The notes beneath the pieces were generated by a model. That model worked only from the letters and a program-made list of their open reading frames with translations. It ran no database searches and had not been told where the DNA came from. This document shows, one piece after another, positions 27,177 through 35,061 of a stretch of 64,000 nt of DNA (position 1 is the stretch's first letter; every line of letters begins with the position of its first letter). Made by a program: the position numbers and the translations under genes. Origin of the DNA: JAWPMT01 sp965227935 (GTDB taxonomy: Bacteria > Bacteroidota > Bacteroidia > Cytophagales > Cyclobacteriaceae); the NCBI GenBank assembly GCA_965227935.1, contig CBDDGS010000043.1, positions 124,001 to 188,000 of the forward strand, written 5' to 3'.

Positions 27177-27875
27177 ATGTGGCCGCTGACAGACATAACT
27201 ATTTACTCTTCTGGCTCCAAAATACTAGATGCTCCGAAGGACTGGACTTTCAGACGTCGTGCAAATTTTATCAGTGACTACTATCATCATCTACTGGAAG
27301 GCTACAAACCTCCAAGAACTGCTCGTATTTGCATTCTCCTGAACTTTGAATTGGGGAACGCTGGGCTTGTTAGAGATGGCGCACTTTGCTCATTCAATAC
27401 AACAATGAATGAGGATGAATATTTGAAACAATCACAGGTCGGCCAGTACCGAGTCCTGCTTGATCTAGTACACTCTTCATGTGTCGAGGCAGGAAGTATA
27501 GAGGGTTGGAACCTAGAGATATTTACTACTGCTTACAAGAAAATCTTGGATTCAGGCTTTGCCTTCCGTCAGGAGTATCCGAGAAAAAAATCCAGAGATC
27601 GTAAGAATACGGCGATGGCCATCTTGGAAAAGAATGAAGAAAAAGCGCGAGTCCTTCTTGAAATTCAAACGCCGACAAAGCTTCACCAGCAACAAATAAT
27701 TGAAAAGAGAAATTGGTTTTGGTTCGATAGTACCTATGAGATTGCTCGAGAATGTAAATGGATTGACAACGATAGCTTTGGCTGGAAAGCAAAGGGAGCA
27801 AAAAACCATTCCTACTATTCTGTCAGCTCCGAAACTGTGAAATCGAACTTAGAATTCACTGATTCGGAATTTTGA
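27177..27875 (+). CDS. Cassette 8: protein of unknown function
   Basis: The 232-residue protein (MWPLTDITIYSSGSKILDAP) has no signal peptide or membrane segment and is rich in aromatic and charged residues (RNWFWFDSTYEIARECKWID). I do not recognise a family. The cassette runs 27152-27894 with perfect 10 bp tags GTTACCTGCC/GGCAGGTAAC. The ATG lies 23 bp after the recombination triplet. Confidence 0.65.
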   Translation: MWPLTDITIYSSGSKILDAPKDWTFRRRANFISDYYHHLLEGYKPPRTARICILLNFELGNAGLVRDGALCSFNTTMNEDEYLKQSQVGQYRVLLDLVHSSCVEAGSIEGWNLEIFTTAYKKILDSGFAFRQEYPRKKSRDRKNTAMAILEKNEEKARVLLEIQTPTKLHQQQIIEKRNWFWFDSTYEIARECKWIDNDSFGWKAKGAKNHSYYSVSSETVKSNLEFTDSEF

Positions 27876-27891
27876 GGTATTGACGGCAGGT

Positions 27892-28110
27892 AACAATCGC
27901 TATATGGCATGTGCATACTTGCTTCTAGCAGAGGCTTTGGACTACGACCATGCACCCTCGGCGGGGCAGTGCCCGGGAGCATAGGAAATACCAAATCGAT
28001 AAATAACTACATGGCGCAGTGGTTCGCCCCATGCTTTTGTGATTAGCCGAGGTTGCACTAGATTGGTGGTAGTTAGCTACTGGTGGCACACGCCACATAG
28101 CTGTAGCGTT
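27892..28110 (+). repeat. Long attC-like site 8 (219 bp)
   Basis: AAC 27892 to GTT 28108-28110. Same structure as site 1, with more base changes in the central loop. Confidence 0.8.
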
Positions 28111-28123
28111 AGCGAGCATTATT

Positions 28124-28567
28124 TTGGAAAAGACGACTGTGCTTTTTGCTTTTGTGATTTTTTGTGGACTTCGGTGCGAGGCCCAGTTGTCCGTGGAATC
28201 ATGCCTACACAAGATTGACTCCATAGCGACAGCCCAGACTTTCAGAGAAGCCATCGTCTTGAGTGAAACGTGCCTCTCAGAATTTCCTAAAAGTGTGAAT
28301 TTGAGACTGGAGCTAGCTGAATACTATTTATTGCAGCAACTAGTCGACGGGGATGAGAAAGGTGTGACGAAGGCGGCTCGGGCTTTCGATGAATCATTGA
28401 CAATAGACCCGACATTTGCTACGACACAAGAAGAATTTGGACTATCAGTCGAGGAGCTAAAGAGAATTCGAGATAGTTGGATTGAATTTGGGAAGGCTGA
28501 GAGAACTGAGGAGTTTTTGATTTGGGCTTTGATCCATGACTTTGAAAAAGGCGAGGAACCAAAATAA
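28124..28567 (+). CDS. Cassette 9: small secreted helical repeat-like protein
   Basis: The 147-residue protein starts at TTG 28124; no in-frame ATG precedes the signal-like segment VLFAFVIFCGLRCEAQ. The mature part is helical, with a TPR-like stretch (FREAIVLSETCLSEFPKSVNLRLELAEYYL, AARAFDESLTIDP). It probably binds another protein in the periplasm (inference). Cassette 28108-28580, with tags GTTAGCGAG/CTCGCTAAC (perfect). The following site is split by IS110 copy 2. Confidence 0.65.
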   Translation: MEKTTVLFAFVIFCGLRCEAQLSVESCLHKIDSIATAQTFREAIVLSETCLSEFPKSVNLRLELAEYYLLQQLVDGDEKGVTKAARAFDESLTIDPTFATTQEEFGLSVEELKRIRDSWIEFGKAERTEEFLIWALIHDFEKGEEPK

Positions 28568-28689
28568 CGCCCTCGCTAACAATCCTTTAGCTTAACCCCA
28601 TAGTATTATTTCAAGATAGCACTATTACTACTATAGATGATTGAGGGGGTTCCAGGGGGAGACTTATAAGTTGTGAATAGTGTGGATAT

Positions 28690-28852
28690 CTTCACCCATT
28701 TCAAGAATGGATCTGGGCAGGGTGATTTAACTAACAACATAGGATAAGGACCTATATAGTGATTCAATCCCTGCTCAGTACTTTGAGCCAGGTATCAGGT
28801 AGAAATTTGGGTATCAAGTCCCGTTATCAAGGTATTGATCTCCAGCTCAAAC
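28690..28852 (+). ncRNA. Predicted IS110 bridge RNA, copy 2
   Basis: The sequence corresponds to copy 1 shifted by 4450 bp, with the same 5' stem, target loop and donor loop. The right target guide TATAGTGATT is a perfect complement of this copy's right flank AATCACTATA, without the G-U pair needed at copy 1. The left guide CTAACAA matches the left flank. Confidence 0.78.
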
Positions 28853-28882
28853 CATCCATTCCAAACAATAAAATGTAGAGCA

Positions 28883-29884
28883 ATGTATGAGTTTTTCATC
28901 GGAATTGATGTCAGCAAGAGCGTATTGGACATCGTAGTAAGAGATTGGCGAAGCGTTCACTTTCATATTTGTATTGACAATACACCAACAGGTTTACGCA
29001 GTTTTTCCAGGCGACTTCATGAGGAGGGTATTGAGCAGTCCAAATGCCTTATTTGCCTCGAGCACACGGGTGTTTACAACCTGGTAGCGCTGGACTATTT
29101 ACATGATTGTGGCTTTGCTCTGTGGTTGGAAAACCCGATGCAGATCAAGCGGTCGATGGGATTGACCAGAGGTAAGAATGACCGTCTGGACGCAGAGCGG
29201 ATCTGTGAGTATGCGTTTCGATATCAGGACAAAATGCGGCTTTGGGAGCCTGAGAGGGAAGTCATTACGGAGATCCGTCATCTAACTGCTATGCGGCGGC
29301 GACTCATTCTGGCGAAGAATCAGTTAAAGGTTCCGGTCAATGAAGGTCAGGGACGTCTTGGTAATAAACTACAGAAGGAGCTGGAGTTGCTAAGCTTACC
29401 GGTTATCAACAAACTGGATCAACAGATAAAGCAAGTCGACTCGGCAATCAAAGTCGTTATCGAGAGAGACAACATCTTGAGGCGGCTTTTTGAACTCGTC
29501 ACATCTGTTGCAAGTGTCGGCCCGGTGCTGGCTTGTGAGATACTGGTGACATCCAATGAGTTCAGGTCCTTCACCAACCCGAAGAAGTATGCCTGTTATG
29601 CTGGTGTTGTCCCCTTTGAGCATAGTTCGGGTAGCAGCATAAAAGGTCGTCACCGGGTAAGTTCACTGAGCAACCAATCGCTGAAGAAATTGCTGCACAT
29701 GTCTGCGATGTCGAGTGTGTCGCGAGAGGGAGAGCTGAGGGACTTTTATCGCAGAAAGGTCGCGGAGGGGAAGAACAAAATGTCCGTCTTAAATGCTGTC
29801 AGGAATAAAATCATCCAGCGTGTCTTTGCCTGCGTGAGAGATGGACGGGAATATGAAAAAACTTATGCTCACTCTCTTGCTTAA
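28883..29884 (+). CDS. IS110 family DEDD transposase/recombinase, copy 2
   Basis: The 333-residue protein is identical to copy 1 except for one Ala-to-Val change (SLPVINK). The D-E-D-D residues (GIDVSK, CLEHTGVYN, KNDRLDAERI) and the C-terminal serine-rich motif are intact, so it should be active. Start at ATG 28883 by the same argument as for copy 1. Confidence 0.95.
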   Translation: MYEFFIGIDVSKSVLDIVVRDWRSVHFHICIDNTPTGLRSFSRRLHEEGIEQSKCLICLEHTGVYNLVALDYLHDCGFALWLENPMQIKRSMGLTRGKNDRLDAERICEYAFRYQDKMRLWEPEREVITEIRHLTAMRRRLILAKNQLKVPVNEGQGRLGNKLQKELELLSLPVINKLDQQIKQVDSAIKVVIERDNILRRLFELVTSVASVGPVLACEILVTSNEFRSFTNPKKYACYAGVVPFEHSSGSSIKGRHRVSSLSNQSLKKLLHMSAMSSVSREGELRDFYRRKVAEGKNKMSVLNAVRNKIIQRVFACVRDGREYEKTYAHSLA

Positions 29885-30086
29885 GGCGTAGAAATCACTA
29901 TACGTCATGTGCAAAACTGCTTCTAGCAGAGTTGGTGCTTGCCGACCATGCACCCTGGCTGGACAGTGCTTCGAGCAAAAGCAGTGCAGAGTTGATAAAT
30001 AACTACATAACGCAGTGGTCCTCCCCGTGCTTTTGTTGTTAGCCATGGTTGCACTAGATTGGTAGTAGTTGGATACTGGTGGCACA

Positions 30087-30171
30087 CCTGCCTATGCCGG
30101 CCTCCGGCGGCTCGCTGTCGCCGAAGCTTTAGCGAAGGAGCCCATAGCCTCTGGCGACGGATCGCAGGCAG
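30087..30171. repeat. REP-like palindromic insert in site 9
   Basis: This insert of about 85 bp interrupts the motif GGCACAC/GCCACATAG of the right arm. Its ends pair (CCTGCC and GGCAGG), and it holds an internal inverted repeat around GTCGCC/GGCGAC. Related GC-rich palindromes occur at about 33506-33570. Confidence 0.7.
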
Positions 30172-30215
30172 GCGCCACATAGCGAAGCGTTGGTGGTCAT
30201 AAAAATGAAGATTCG

Positions 30216-30998
30216 ATGTTAAAGTTCTTTCGAAGGATAAGACAGAAGCTATTAAGTCAAGGAAAGCTAAAAAGCTATTTTGTCTATGCTGTAGGAGAAA
30301 TTCTATTAATTGTAATCGGGATTCTGATCGCTTTACAATTTAATAATTGGAATATTGAAAAAATTAAGAGTCAAGAATCAATTCATATCCTATCTTCTTT
30401 TCATGCAGAGTTAATTGCTAATAAAGCAATTATAGATGATAAAATATTATGGTATGAGGACATTAAGTCCGCAATCGTCTCTTTACAAAAAGAAGTCACC
30501 TTGCCAAAAGAAAATTTAAATAGTTACCATGTAGATACTCTTCTTGGACGAATAAGCTGGTGGAATAGCACTGCAATTCAAATGGCTACTACAGATGGAA
30601 TAATCATAGGAGGGAAGTTACCTTCAATTAGAAATGAGAATCTTCGATTAGTAATCACAGAATGGAATAGAACAGTTGATTGGGTCCAACAAAATGAAAG
30701 ACAGGATTATGATTCCATGGAAAGTTATTGGATGCCCTTTCTACAATTGCATGGGTTTTTACCTCAGATTTCAAATTCAATCACCAAAATTCCCGGGACA
30801 GGAAAAGCTAATTATGCAACAAACGTGGCCTTAGGTTCAAATTCATTTGATCATTCATCTTTATTAAGAAATCGTGAATTTCAAAATGTCTTACTTAGGA
30901 GACTTTGGGTAGTAGATGATATTCTTAATACATATAAACAGTTAGAACTGGAATTAGATCAATTAATAAGTGCAGTGGCATCGGAAATGAGAAAGTGA
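30216..30998 (+). CDS. Cassette 10: DUF6090 family membrane protein
   Basis: The 260-residue protein begins MLKFFRRIRQKLLSQGK and has one membrane helix (GEILLIVIGILIALQFNNW), the signature of DUF6090, a family common in Bacteroidota. A coiled-coil-rich periplasmic part follows, ending in SLLRNREFQNVLLRRLW. Function is unknown. The gene is distinctly AT-rich compared with most of the window, suggesting a different source. Cassette 30189-31038, with tags GTTGGTGGT/ACCACCAAC (perfect). A related protein is encoded at 33637-34383. Confidence 0.85.
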   Translation: MLKFFRRIRQKLLSQGKLKSYFVYAVGEILLIVIGILIALQFNNWNIEKIKSQESIHILSSFHAELIANKAIIDDKILWYEDIKSAIVSLQKEVTLPKENLNSYHVDTLLGRISWWNSTAIQMATTDGIIIGGKLPSIRNENLRLVITEWNRTVDWVQQNERQDYDSMESYWMPFLQLHGFLPQISNSITKIPGTGKANYATNVALGSNSFDHSSLLRNREFQNVLLRRLWVVDDILNTYKQLELELDQLISAVASEMRK

Positions 30999-31035
30999 AG
31001 TTGTTGATGGAACTGAATAACAATAACGAACCACC

Positions 31036-31094
31036 AACAAAGCATAAAATGTTCATGAGCATTATACAGCGGCACGCCATTTATGGAGACCGTT
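31036..31094 (+). repeat. Short attC-like site (59 bp)
   Basis: AAC 31036 to GTT 31092-31094. Arms CATAAAATG and CATTTATGG pair with one extra base on one side, like the extrahelical base of integron attC sites. It is unrelated in sequence to the long sites and has the size of a typical attC. Confidence 0.72.
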
Positions 31095-31584
31095 GTACAT
31101 CATTTTCTGTATCTAATAGGTGGTGGTAGAATAGGGACCTTTTGAAAAATTTCGATTGTTTTTCAGCCAACTGAGGGTGGAGTCTGTTGGCTTAAGTGAT
31201 GGCGTGGGTGGAAAACTCGTTTACGAAGTCGGCGCAAGGCCGGAAGCCAACAAGGGACGAACGAAGAAGGGCTGAAAACAGACTCGAATCTTTCCAAGTA
31301 CCTCTTTGGCCTACTTTTTCTACGACAATTCGAACATTCAATTAACGGAAACGAACAATGGTACTGTCTGCGACCAGGAGCGGTGGCCCGGCACAATCGC
31401 GGGGTTTGCGATGGCCTGCGGTAGGAAGCTTGATTGGGCTAAGGATTTTTTGCTTCGTTTTTGATCCTTCAAAAATGAAGGGCCCCTGTGGCCTGAGCAG
31501 TGGGGAATAAAACGCTTACGAGAAGCGACGAGAGAAAGTGTGGTTACCTACTGTGGTAGTGGCTTGGCAAAGAACGATGTACAA
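31092..31584 (+). other. Cassette 11: no convincing ORF (493 bp)
   Basis: The cassette has perfect 10 bp tags GTTGTACATC (31092-31101) and GATGTACAAC (31575-31584). There is no plus-strand frame with a credible start. A 77-codon minus-strand frame (31163-31396) is Arg/Pro/Ser-rich and looks spurious. The sequence has several GC-rich inverted stretches. It may encode an RNA or be a decayed gene. Confidence 0.6.
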
Positions 31585-31845
31585 CAACGGCTATATGGCA
31601 TGTGCGAAAAGTGCTACTAGCAAAGAGTGTGAGGTACGACCATGCACCCCTGGCTGGGTAGTGTCCAGGAGCCGAGGCAGTGTGAATTCGATAAATAATT
31701 ACATGACGCAGTGGTTCTCCCCTTGCTTTCCCGCCTTCACCTGGTTGGCAGAGAGAGTTCGTACAATGAAGGCCATTGGTTACTTGAAGAAAAGCTTCGG
31801 CGGACAGGTGTGGTGCGCCAAGGTTGCACTAGATTGGTGGTGGTT
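31582..31845 (+). repeat. Long attC-like site 11, rearranged
   Basis: The left arm (CTATATGGCATGTGC) is normal. A REP-like insert of about 77 bp with ends CCCGCC/GGCGG lies at 31730-31806. The site stops at the internal GTTAGC (31843) instead of the usual terminal GTT, so the right outer arm is missing. Confidence 0.6.
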
Positions 31846-31892
31846 AGCGTCAATTCTTTCCCATAAGTATTTGGATCCCCAAAAGACCAGAC

Positions 31893-32459
31893 ATGCTTTC
31901 TGAAATTATTAAAAGCACTTATCCAATATCCTTAAGTTCAATCAAGGCCATTGAGGACCTGGCTACATCCTTGGACATTCAAAAAAAGGAATTAATTGTT
32001 CAGAAAGGCGCACACAACAATGAAGAATACTTTGTCCTGGATGGTATTATCAGAAGTTATATTCTTAATCCACAAGGAGTAGAAGTTACCATATCTTTTT
32101 TCTGCTCAAATTCTGTTTTGACACCCCATGTCGCTCGCAACAAGGAAGGACGTTCTCAGCTATTCTTTCAAGCTCTGACGAACGTAAAACTTGCTGTTGT
32201 AGACGCAAAAGCGTTTGAAATCCTCCGATCCGAAAATGAAGAAGTTAGGAACTATGCCTTTAGGGTACTTCAAAATGAACTACTAATGAAAGTTTCCAAA
32301 GAAATTGGGCTTGCTTCTCTTACCGCCAGGGAAAGACTAAAAAGATTTAGGAGCGAGTATCATAACCTGGAAAACTTAATTCCGCACCCTTATATCGCTT
32401 CTTATTTAGGCATTACAAACATTTCACTGAGTAGGCTCAGGAGCGAAGTACGGGACTAA
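31893..32459 (+). CDS. Cassette 12: Crp/Fnr family regulator
   Basis: The 188-residue protein has a cyclic-nucleotide-binding-like beta-roll (about 25-115; VQKGAHNNEEYFVLDGIIRSYI) and a C-terminal helix-turn-helix (LIPHPYIASYLGITNISLSRLRSE), as in many Bacteroidota Crp/Fnr regulators of this length. No ligand residues can be read with certainty. It is followed by an alpha/beta hydrolase gene in the same cassette, the only clear two-gene cassette here. Possible cassette ends are GTTAGCGTC (31843) and GATGCTAAC (33475-33483), with one mismatch. Confidence 0.85.
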   Translation: MLSEIIKSTYPISLSSIKAIEDLATSLDIQKKELIVQKGAHNNEEYFVLDGIIRSYILNPQGVEVTISFFCSNSVLTPHVARNKEGRSQLFFQALTNVKLAVVDAKAFEILRSENEEVRNYAFRVLQNELLMKVSKEIGLASLTARERLKRFRSEYHNLENLIPHPYIASYLGITNISLSRLRSEVRD

Positions 32460-32558
32460 GTTTCGCATTTTATCATTTGTTAATGCTTTTGGTTTTGATG
32501 AACCTGAGCTTTGGATTATTGATTCGAAAACAATATCAGAAGCTTAATTCTAATCCTC

Positions 32559-33470
32559 ATGTTACCATCAGAAAACCTTTTCGCTCAATCTACTGAATAC
32601 CTCAAAATTCAAAATGGAGAGGTGACTTTGAACACCACAATTTATCCAAAAGAGCATGCTGAAACAGTGATTCTTCTTCATGGTGGCCCAGGAGTGCCTG
32701 ATCCAATGACTGAAGTGGCCTTGGAACTAAATAACAAGTTTCAGGTGATAACTTTCGAGCAACGAGGAACAGGCCAATCTTTGAATCCTAACTCTGAGTA
32801 CGCCATAGCAGATTACATTTCGGACATTGATTCGATTGCCAGTCATTTCAACCTTGAATCTTTCCATTTATTTGGACATTCATGGGGAGGATTATACGCC
32901 CAAATCTATGCGGAGGAAAGACCCGAGAAAATAGAAAGCCTATTTCTGTGTAGTCCGAGTTCGGGAACAAATTCAACTTGGGAAAAGACCGAAAAAGAAG
33001 TGATGAAATACAACAAAATGAACTCCTCGTGGGGAGAATGGATGAAAATGGGGTGGAATTCCCTATTGGGCATGCTGGGGTCCGATAGCGCATACCAGGA
33101 AGTCTTTTTTCTGGTAATGAAAAATTACCACAAGAACTACTCAGATATTTCAATCAACGTAGAACAACTGCGAACCATCACCGCTGACCCTGTTAATATT
33201 ACCCGAAAAAACATTGTTTCGTATAAAAACCTGAAGCCAATGACCCAGCCCAATTTTCCAATCTTAGTGACCTATGGAGATGGAGATATTTATGGAGAGA
33301 GTAAGACTGAGGTCTATGAAAGGTATCCGAAAGCGGAATTTCATGTAATTGAAGATTGCGGACATATTGGCTGGATTCACAATCCTGAAAGATTTGGTGA
33401 AATACTTAGTGCCTTCTATTCTATTGATACTCGAGACATGAATAGCTTAACAAGTACAACCATTCGATGA
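32559..33470 (+). CDS. Cassette 12: alpha/beta hydrolase, proline iminopeptidase-like
   Basis: The protein has the alpha/beta hydrolase motifs: oxyanion loop LLHGGPGVPDPM, EQRGTGQS, nucleophile elbow LFGHSWGGLYAQ (serine), aspartate in YGDGDIYGE and histidine in EDCGHIGWIHNPERF. This matches the prolyl-aminopeptidase-like S33 group. From the ATG at 32559 the N-terminus reads MLPSENLFAQS, the tail of a signal peptide. The in-frame codons before it (ATC 32535 onward: RSLILIL) would complete the signal, but with no standard start. The gene lies 99 bp after the Crp-like gene. Confidence 0.85.
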   Translation: MLPSENLFAQSTEYLKIQNGEVTLNTTIYPKEHAETVILLHGGPGVPDPMTEVALELNNKFQVITFEQRGTGQSLNPNSEYAIADYISDIDSIASHFNLESFHLFGHSWGGLYAQIYAEERPEKIESLFLCSPSSGTNSTWEKTEKEVMKYNKMNSSWGEWMKMGWNSLLGMLGSDSAYQEVFFLVMKNYHKNYSDISINVEQLRTITADPVNITRKNIVSYKNLKPMTQPNFPILVTYGDGDIYGESKTEVYERYPKAEFHVIEDCGHIGWIHNPERFGEILSAFYSIDTRDMNSLTSTTIR

Positions 33471-33480
33471 AAAAGATGCT

Positions 33481-33600
33481 AACAAACACTATCATCCATA
33501 AGCCTGTGCGGCCAGACCTTGCCGGCCGCACTTGAGCTACCTGCCTGCCGGTCTCTGGCGGCCATAATATTTTTTGGAATCTAAGATATCTTAGTTGATT
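33481..33600 (+). repeat. Degenerate recombination site with GC-rich palindromes
   Basis: The site starts with AAC at 33481 after the tag GATGCT. It contains a perfect inverted repeat GTGCGGCC/GGCCGCAC (33506-33513 and 33524-33531) and a second GC-rich element (CTGCCTGCCGG near 33541). I cannot define its right boundary; GTT at 33594 is one option. Confidence 0.45.
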
Positions 33601-33636
33601 CTTTAATTGACTGCCAAGTACTAAACTCAATGCGCG

Positions 33637-34383
33637 ATGAATGAAAAAACACATAGTAAAAATAGTTTTATGAAACTCCTCTCAATTGGTGTTGGATTAA
33701 CATTGATTGGATTCATCTGCATCCTATTTGCTTTCTCTGTTTCGTCCTACATGGATGAAAGGGAAAACGCCAAAAGAGAGTTGCGGGCAGTTGAGGAGAT
33801 ACTATCAGAAATGGAATATTATGAATTCATGATTGAATATGGAGGTGGACGCATGAATGAAGTGATAGCCGCAGCAGAACGCTTACTCGATGTGATGAGG
33901 AATCCAGAGGCAAGTGCATCAAAGGAAGATATCGAACTTGACTTGCATAAATTGACATGGCTTTGGCTTTCCGCAACACCAACTACGAAATATGTATCAT
34001 TAAATATTTCAGGTGATCTTAACTTTATTAGATCTGAAGAATTGAGGAAAGAGTTAGCTCAATTCAATGCGGACCAGGAAAAGCTATTGCAGTTTGAAGC
34101 AATACAAGTTCGATTTGTTGATACTCAACTTAGACCTTTCCTAAATAAGAACATGGATAGGACTGTTATCGACTCATATCAGGAAGGTGCCGATTTGGTA
34201 ACTAAACGAAATCCATCACCCTTTCGAGATACCAATGCTAGTTTACTACAAAATAGAGAGTTTGCGAATCTGCTTGTCGACTTGATTTTTTGTACTAAGA
34301 GGCTCAATCTCCCATATTCAAGAATGCAAGGAGAAGCAGAATATATCAGAGAAGTAATAGCTAAAGAATATCCTTCATTGTGA
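33637..34383 (+). CDS. Cassette 13: DUF6090-like membrane protein
   Basis: The 248-residue protein has one N-terminal membrane helix (LLSIGVGLTLIGFICILFAF), then a helical periplasmic part. It ends like the cassette 10 protein: NASLLQNREFANLLVDLIF against HSSLLRNREFQNVLLRRLW. So it belongs to or near DUF6090. The codon use is AT-rich. The cassette ends are not resolved; a different repeat (34387-34454) follows. Confidence 0.72.
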   Translation: MNEKTHSKNSFMKLLSIGVGLTLIGFICILFAFSVSSYMDERENAKRELRAVEEILSEMEYYEFMIEYGGGRMNEVIAAAERLLDVMRNPEASASKEDIELDLHKLTWLWLSATPTTKYVSLNISGDLNFIRSEELRKELAQFNADQEKLLQFEAIQVRFVDTQLRPFLNKNMDRTVIDSYQEGADLVTKRNPSPFRDTNASLLQNREFANLLVDLIFCTKRLNLPYSRMQGEAEYIREVIAKEYPSL

Positions 34384-34386
34384 GAT

Positions 34387-34454
34387 GACGGACTGAAAAC
34401 AAAGAATATAACACTGTTCAAAAAGGCATAAAAGCGCATTTTGCACCAATAGTT
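34387..34454 (+). repeat. Second-type recombination-site-like repeat, copy 1
   Basis: About 60 bp starting ACGGACTGAAAACAAAG and ending in GTT at 34452-34454. It is largely identical to 37078-37135. It directly precedes cassette 14, whose start tag GTTAGACATTATCC matches the cassette end GGACAATACCTAAC, so it behaves as a site of a different sequence class. Confidence 0.6.
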
Positions 34455-34473
34455 AGACATTATCCAAAGCAGA

Positions 34474-35046
34474 ATGAAGTTTATCCTATCCTTGATTTTT
34501 TCCGCCCTTCTCTTTTTCGAACTTTTCGGCCAACCACCGGAAATGAATGTGATCTACGGAGACAATCATATCTTCACGATCAACACCCCAACCGGATGGG
34601 TCAATGACAAAGAACTGGCATCAAAAATTGGTATCGCATCTTTCTTTTATGCCCAGTCCGACGTCGATAAAAACCCCAAGAGTTACATGTACGCCATGGG
34701 CTATGATAAGGACCAGAAGAACAAAGACTTGAAGACGTTCATCCAAGGCGATATCGCGAACTTCAAGCAGAAATATCCTAACCTAACTTATGATGAAATC
34801 AGAGTTGAGGGCGCGCCTCCGATTATTGCTTCCAGACTCCTTTCATACAAGGATTTAGACGACAGATTTGGAGAAGAAGTGTTATACATGGAAACTGATT
34901 CTTCAATCATCGTTCTAATTTTCGCGGCATTTACAGCGGAGGAATTCATGAAGTATCAACCGGCTTTTGATTCCTTTGCTGGATCATTCCAATACAGAGG
35001 CAATGACCCAAAGCCATTTTTGGAATGGCAGAAAAATCAGAGATGA
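34474..35046 (+). CDS. Cassette 14: secreted protein of unknown function
   Basis: The 190-residue protein has a signal peptide (MKFILSLIFSALLFFELFGQ). The mature domain (IFTINTPTGWVNDKELA, then YDEIRVEGAPPIIASRL, YMETDSSIIVLIFAAFTAEEF) resembles the PsbP/Mog1-like fold seen in many small secreted bacterial proteins. Function is unknown. Cassette 34452-35064, with imperfect tags (11 of 14 bases). Confidence 0.68.
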   Translation: MKFILSLIFSALLFFELFGQPPEMNVIYGDNHIFTINTPTGWVNDKELASKIGIASFFYAQSDVDKNPKSYMYAMGYDKDQKNKDLKTFIQGDIANFKQKYPNLTYDEIRVEGAPPIIASRLLSYKDLDDRFGEEVLYMETDSSIIVLIFAAFTAEEFMKYQPAFDSFAGSFQYRGNDPKPFLEWQKNQR

Positions 35047-35061
35047 ATTTGGACAATACCT

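Larger units (their letters stand above)
28583..29892 (+). mobile_element. IS110-group insertion sequence, copy 2 (1310 bp)
   Basis: This copy is nearly identical to copy 1, in the same orientation and at the same position within its site: left junction CTAACAA/TCCTTTAG, right junction GGCGTAGA/AATCACTATACG. It has the same 5' non-coding region with the predicted bridge RNA. Confidence 0.88.
28578..30191 (+). repeat. Long attC-like site 9, split by IS110 copy 2 and a REP-like palindrome
   Basis: The left piece is AACAA at 28578-28582; the rest is 29893-30191, ending in GTT 30189-30191. The right part is more diverged (AATCACTATACG) and also carries an insert of about 85 bp at 30087-30171 in its right arm. 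After removing both inserts it matches the other long sites. Confidence 0.75.

Noticed and set aside
23601..27277. Proteins starting MVVSRGCTRLVVVSYWWHTPHS (frames from 23601, 26077 and 27080)
   Set aside because: These N-termini are translations of the right arm of the recombination sites. The real genes start later (23691, 26173, 27177) with signal peptides or normal starts.
20791..28110. A CRISPR-like array, since a repeat recurs many times
   Set aside because: The repeats are about 220 bp and are separated by whole genes of 280-880 bp, not by spacers of about 30 bp. No cas genes are present.
24385..29884. The IS110 recombinase as the enzyme that moves the cassettes
   Set aside because: Its predicted RNA guides it to insert its own element at the site, and most sites lack an IS. 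Cassette movement with hairpin sites fits a tyrosine integrase elsewhere.
31163..31396. A 77-residue minus-strand protein in cassette 11
   Set aside because: It is Arg/Pro/Ser-rich without a domain, and it opposes the direction of all other cassette genes.
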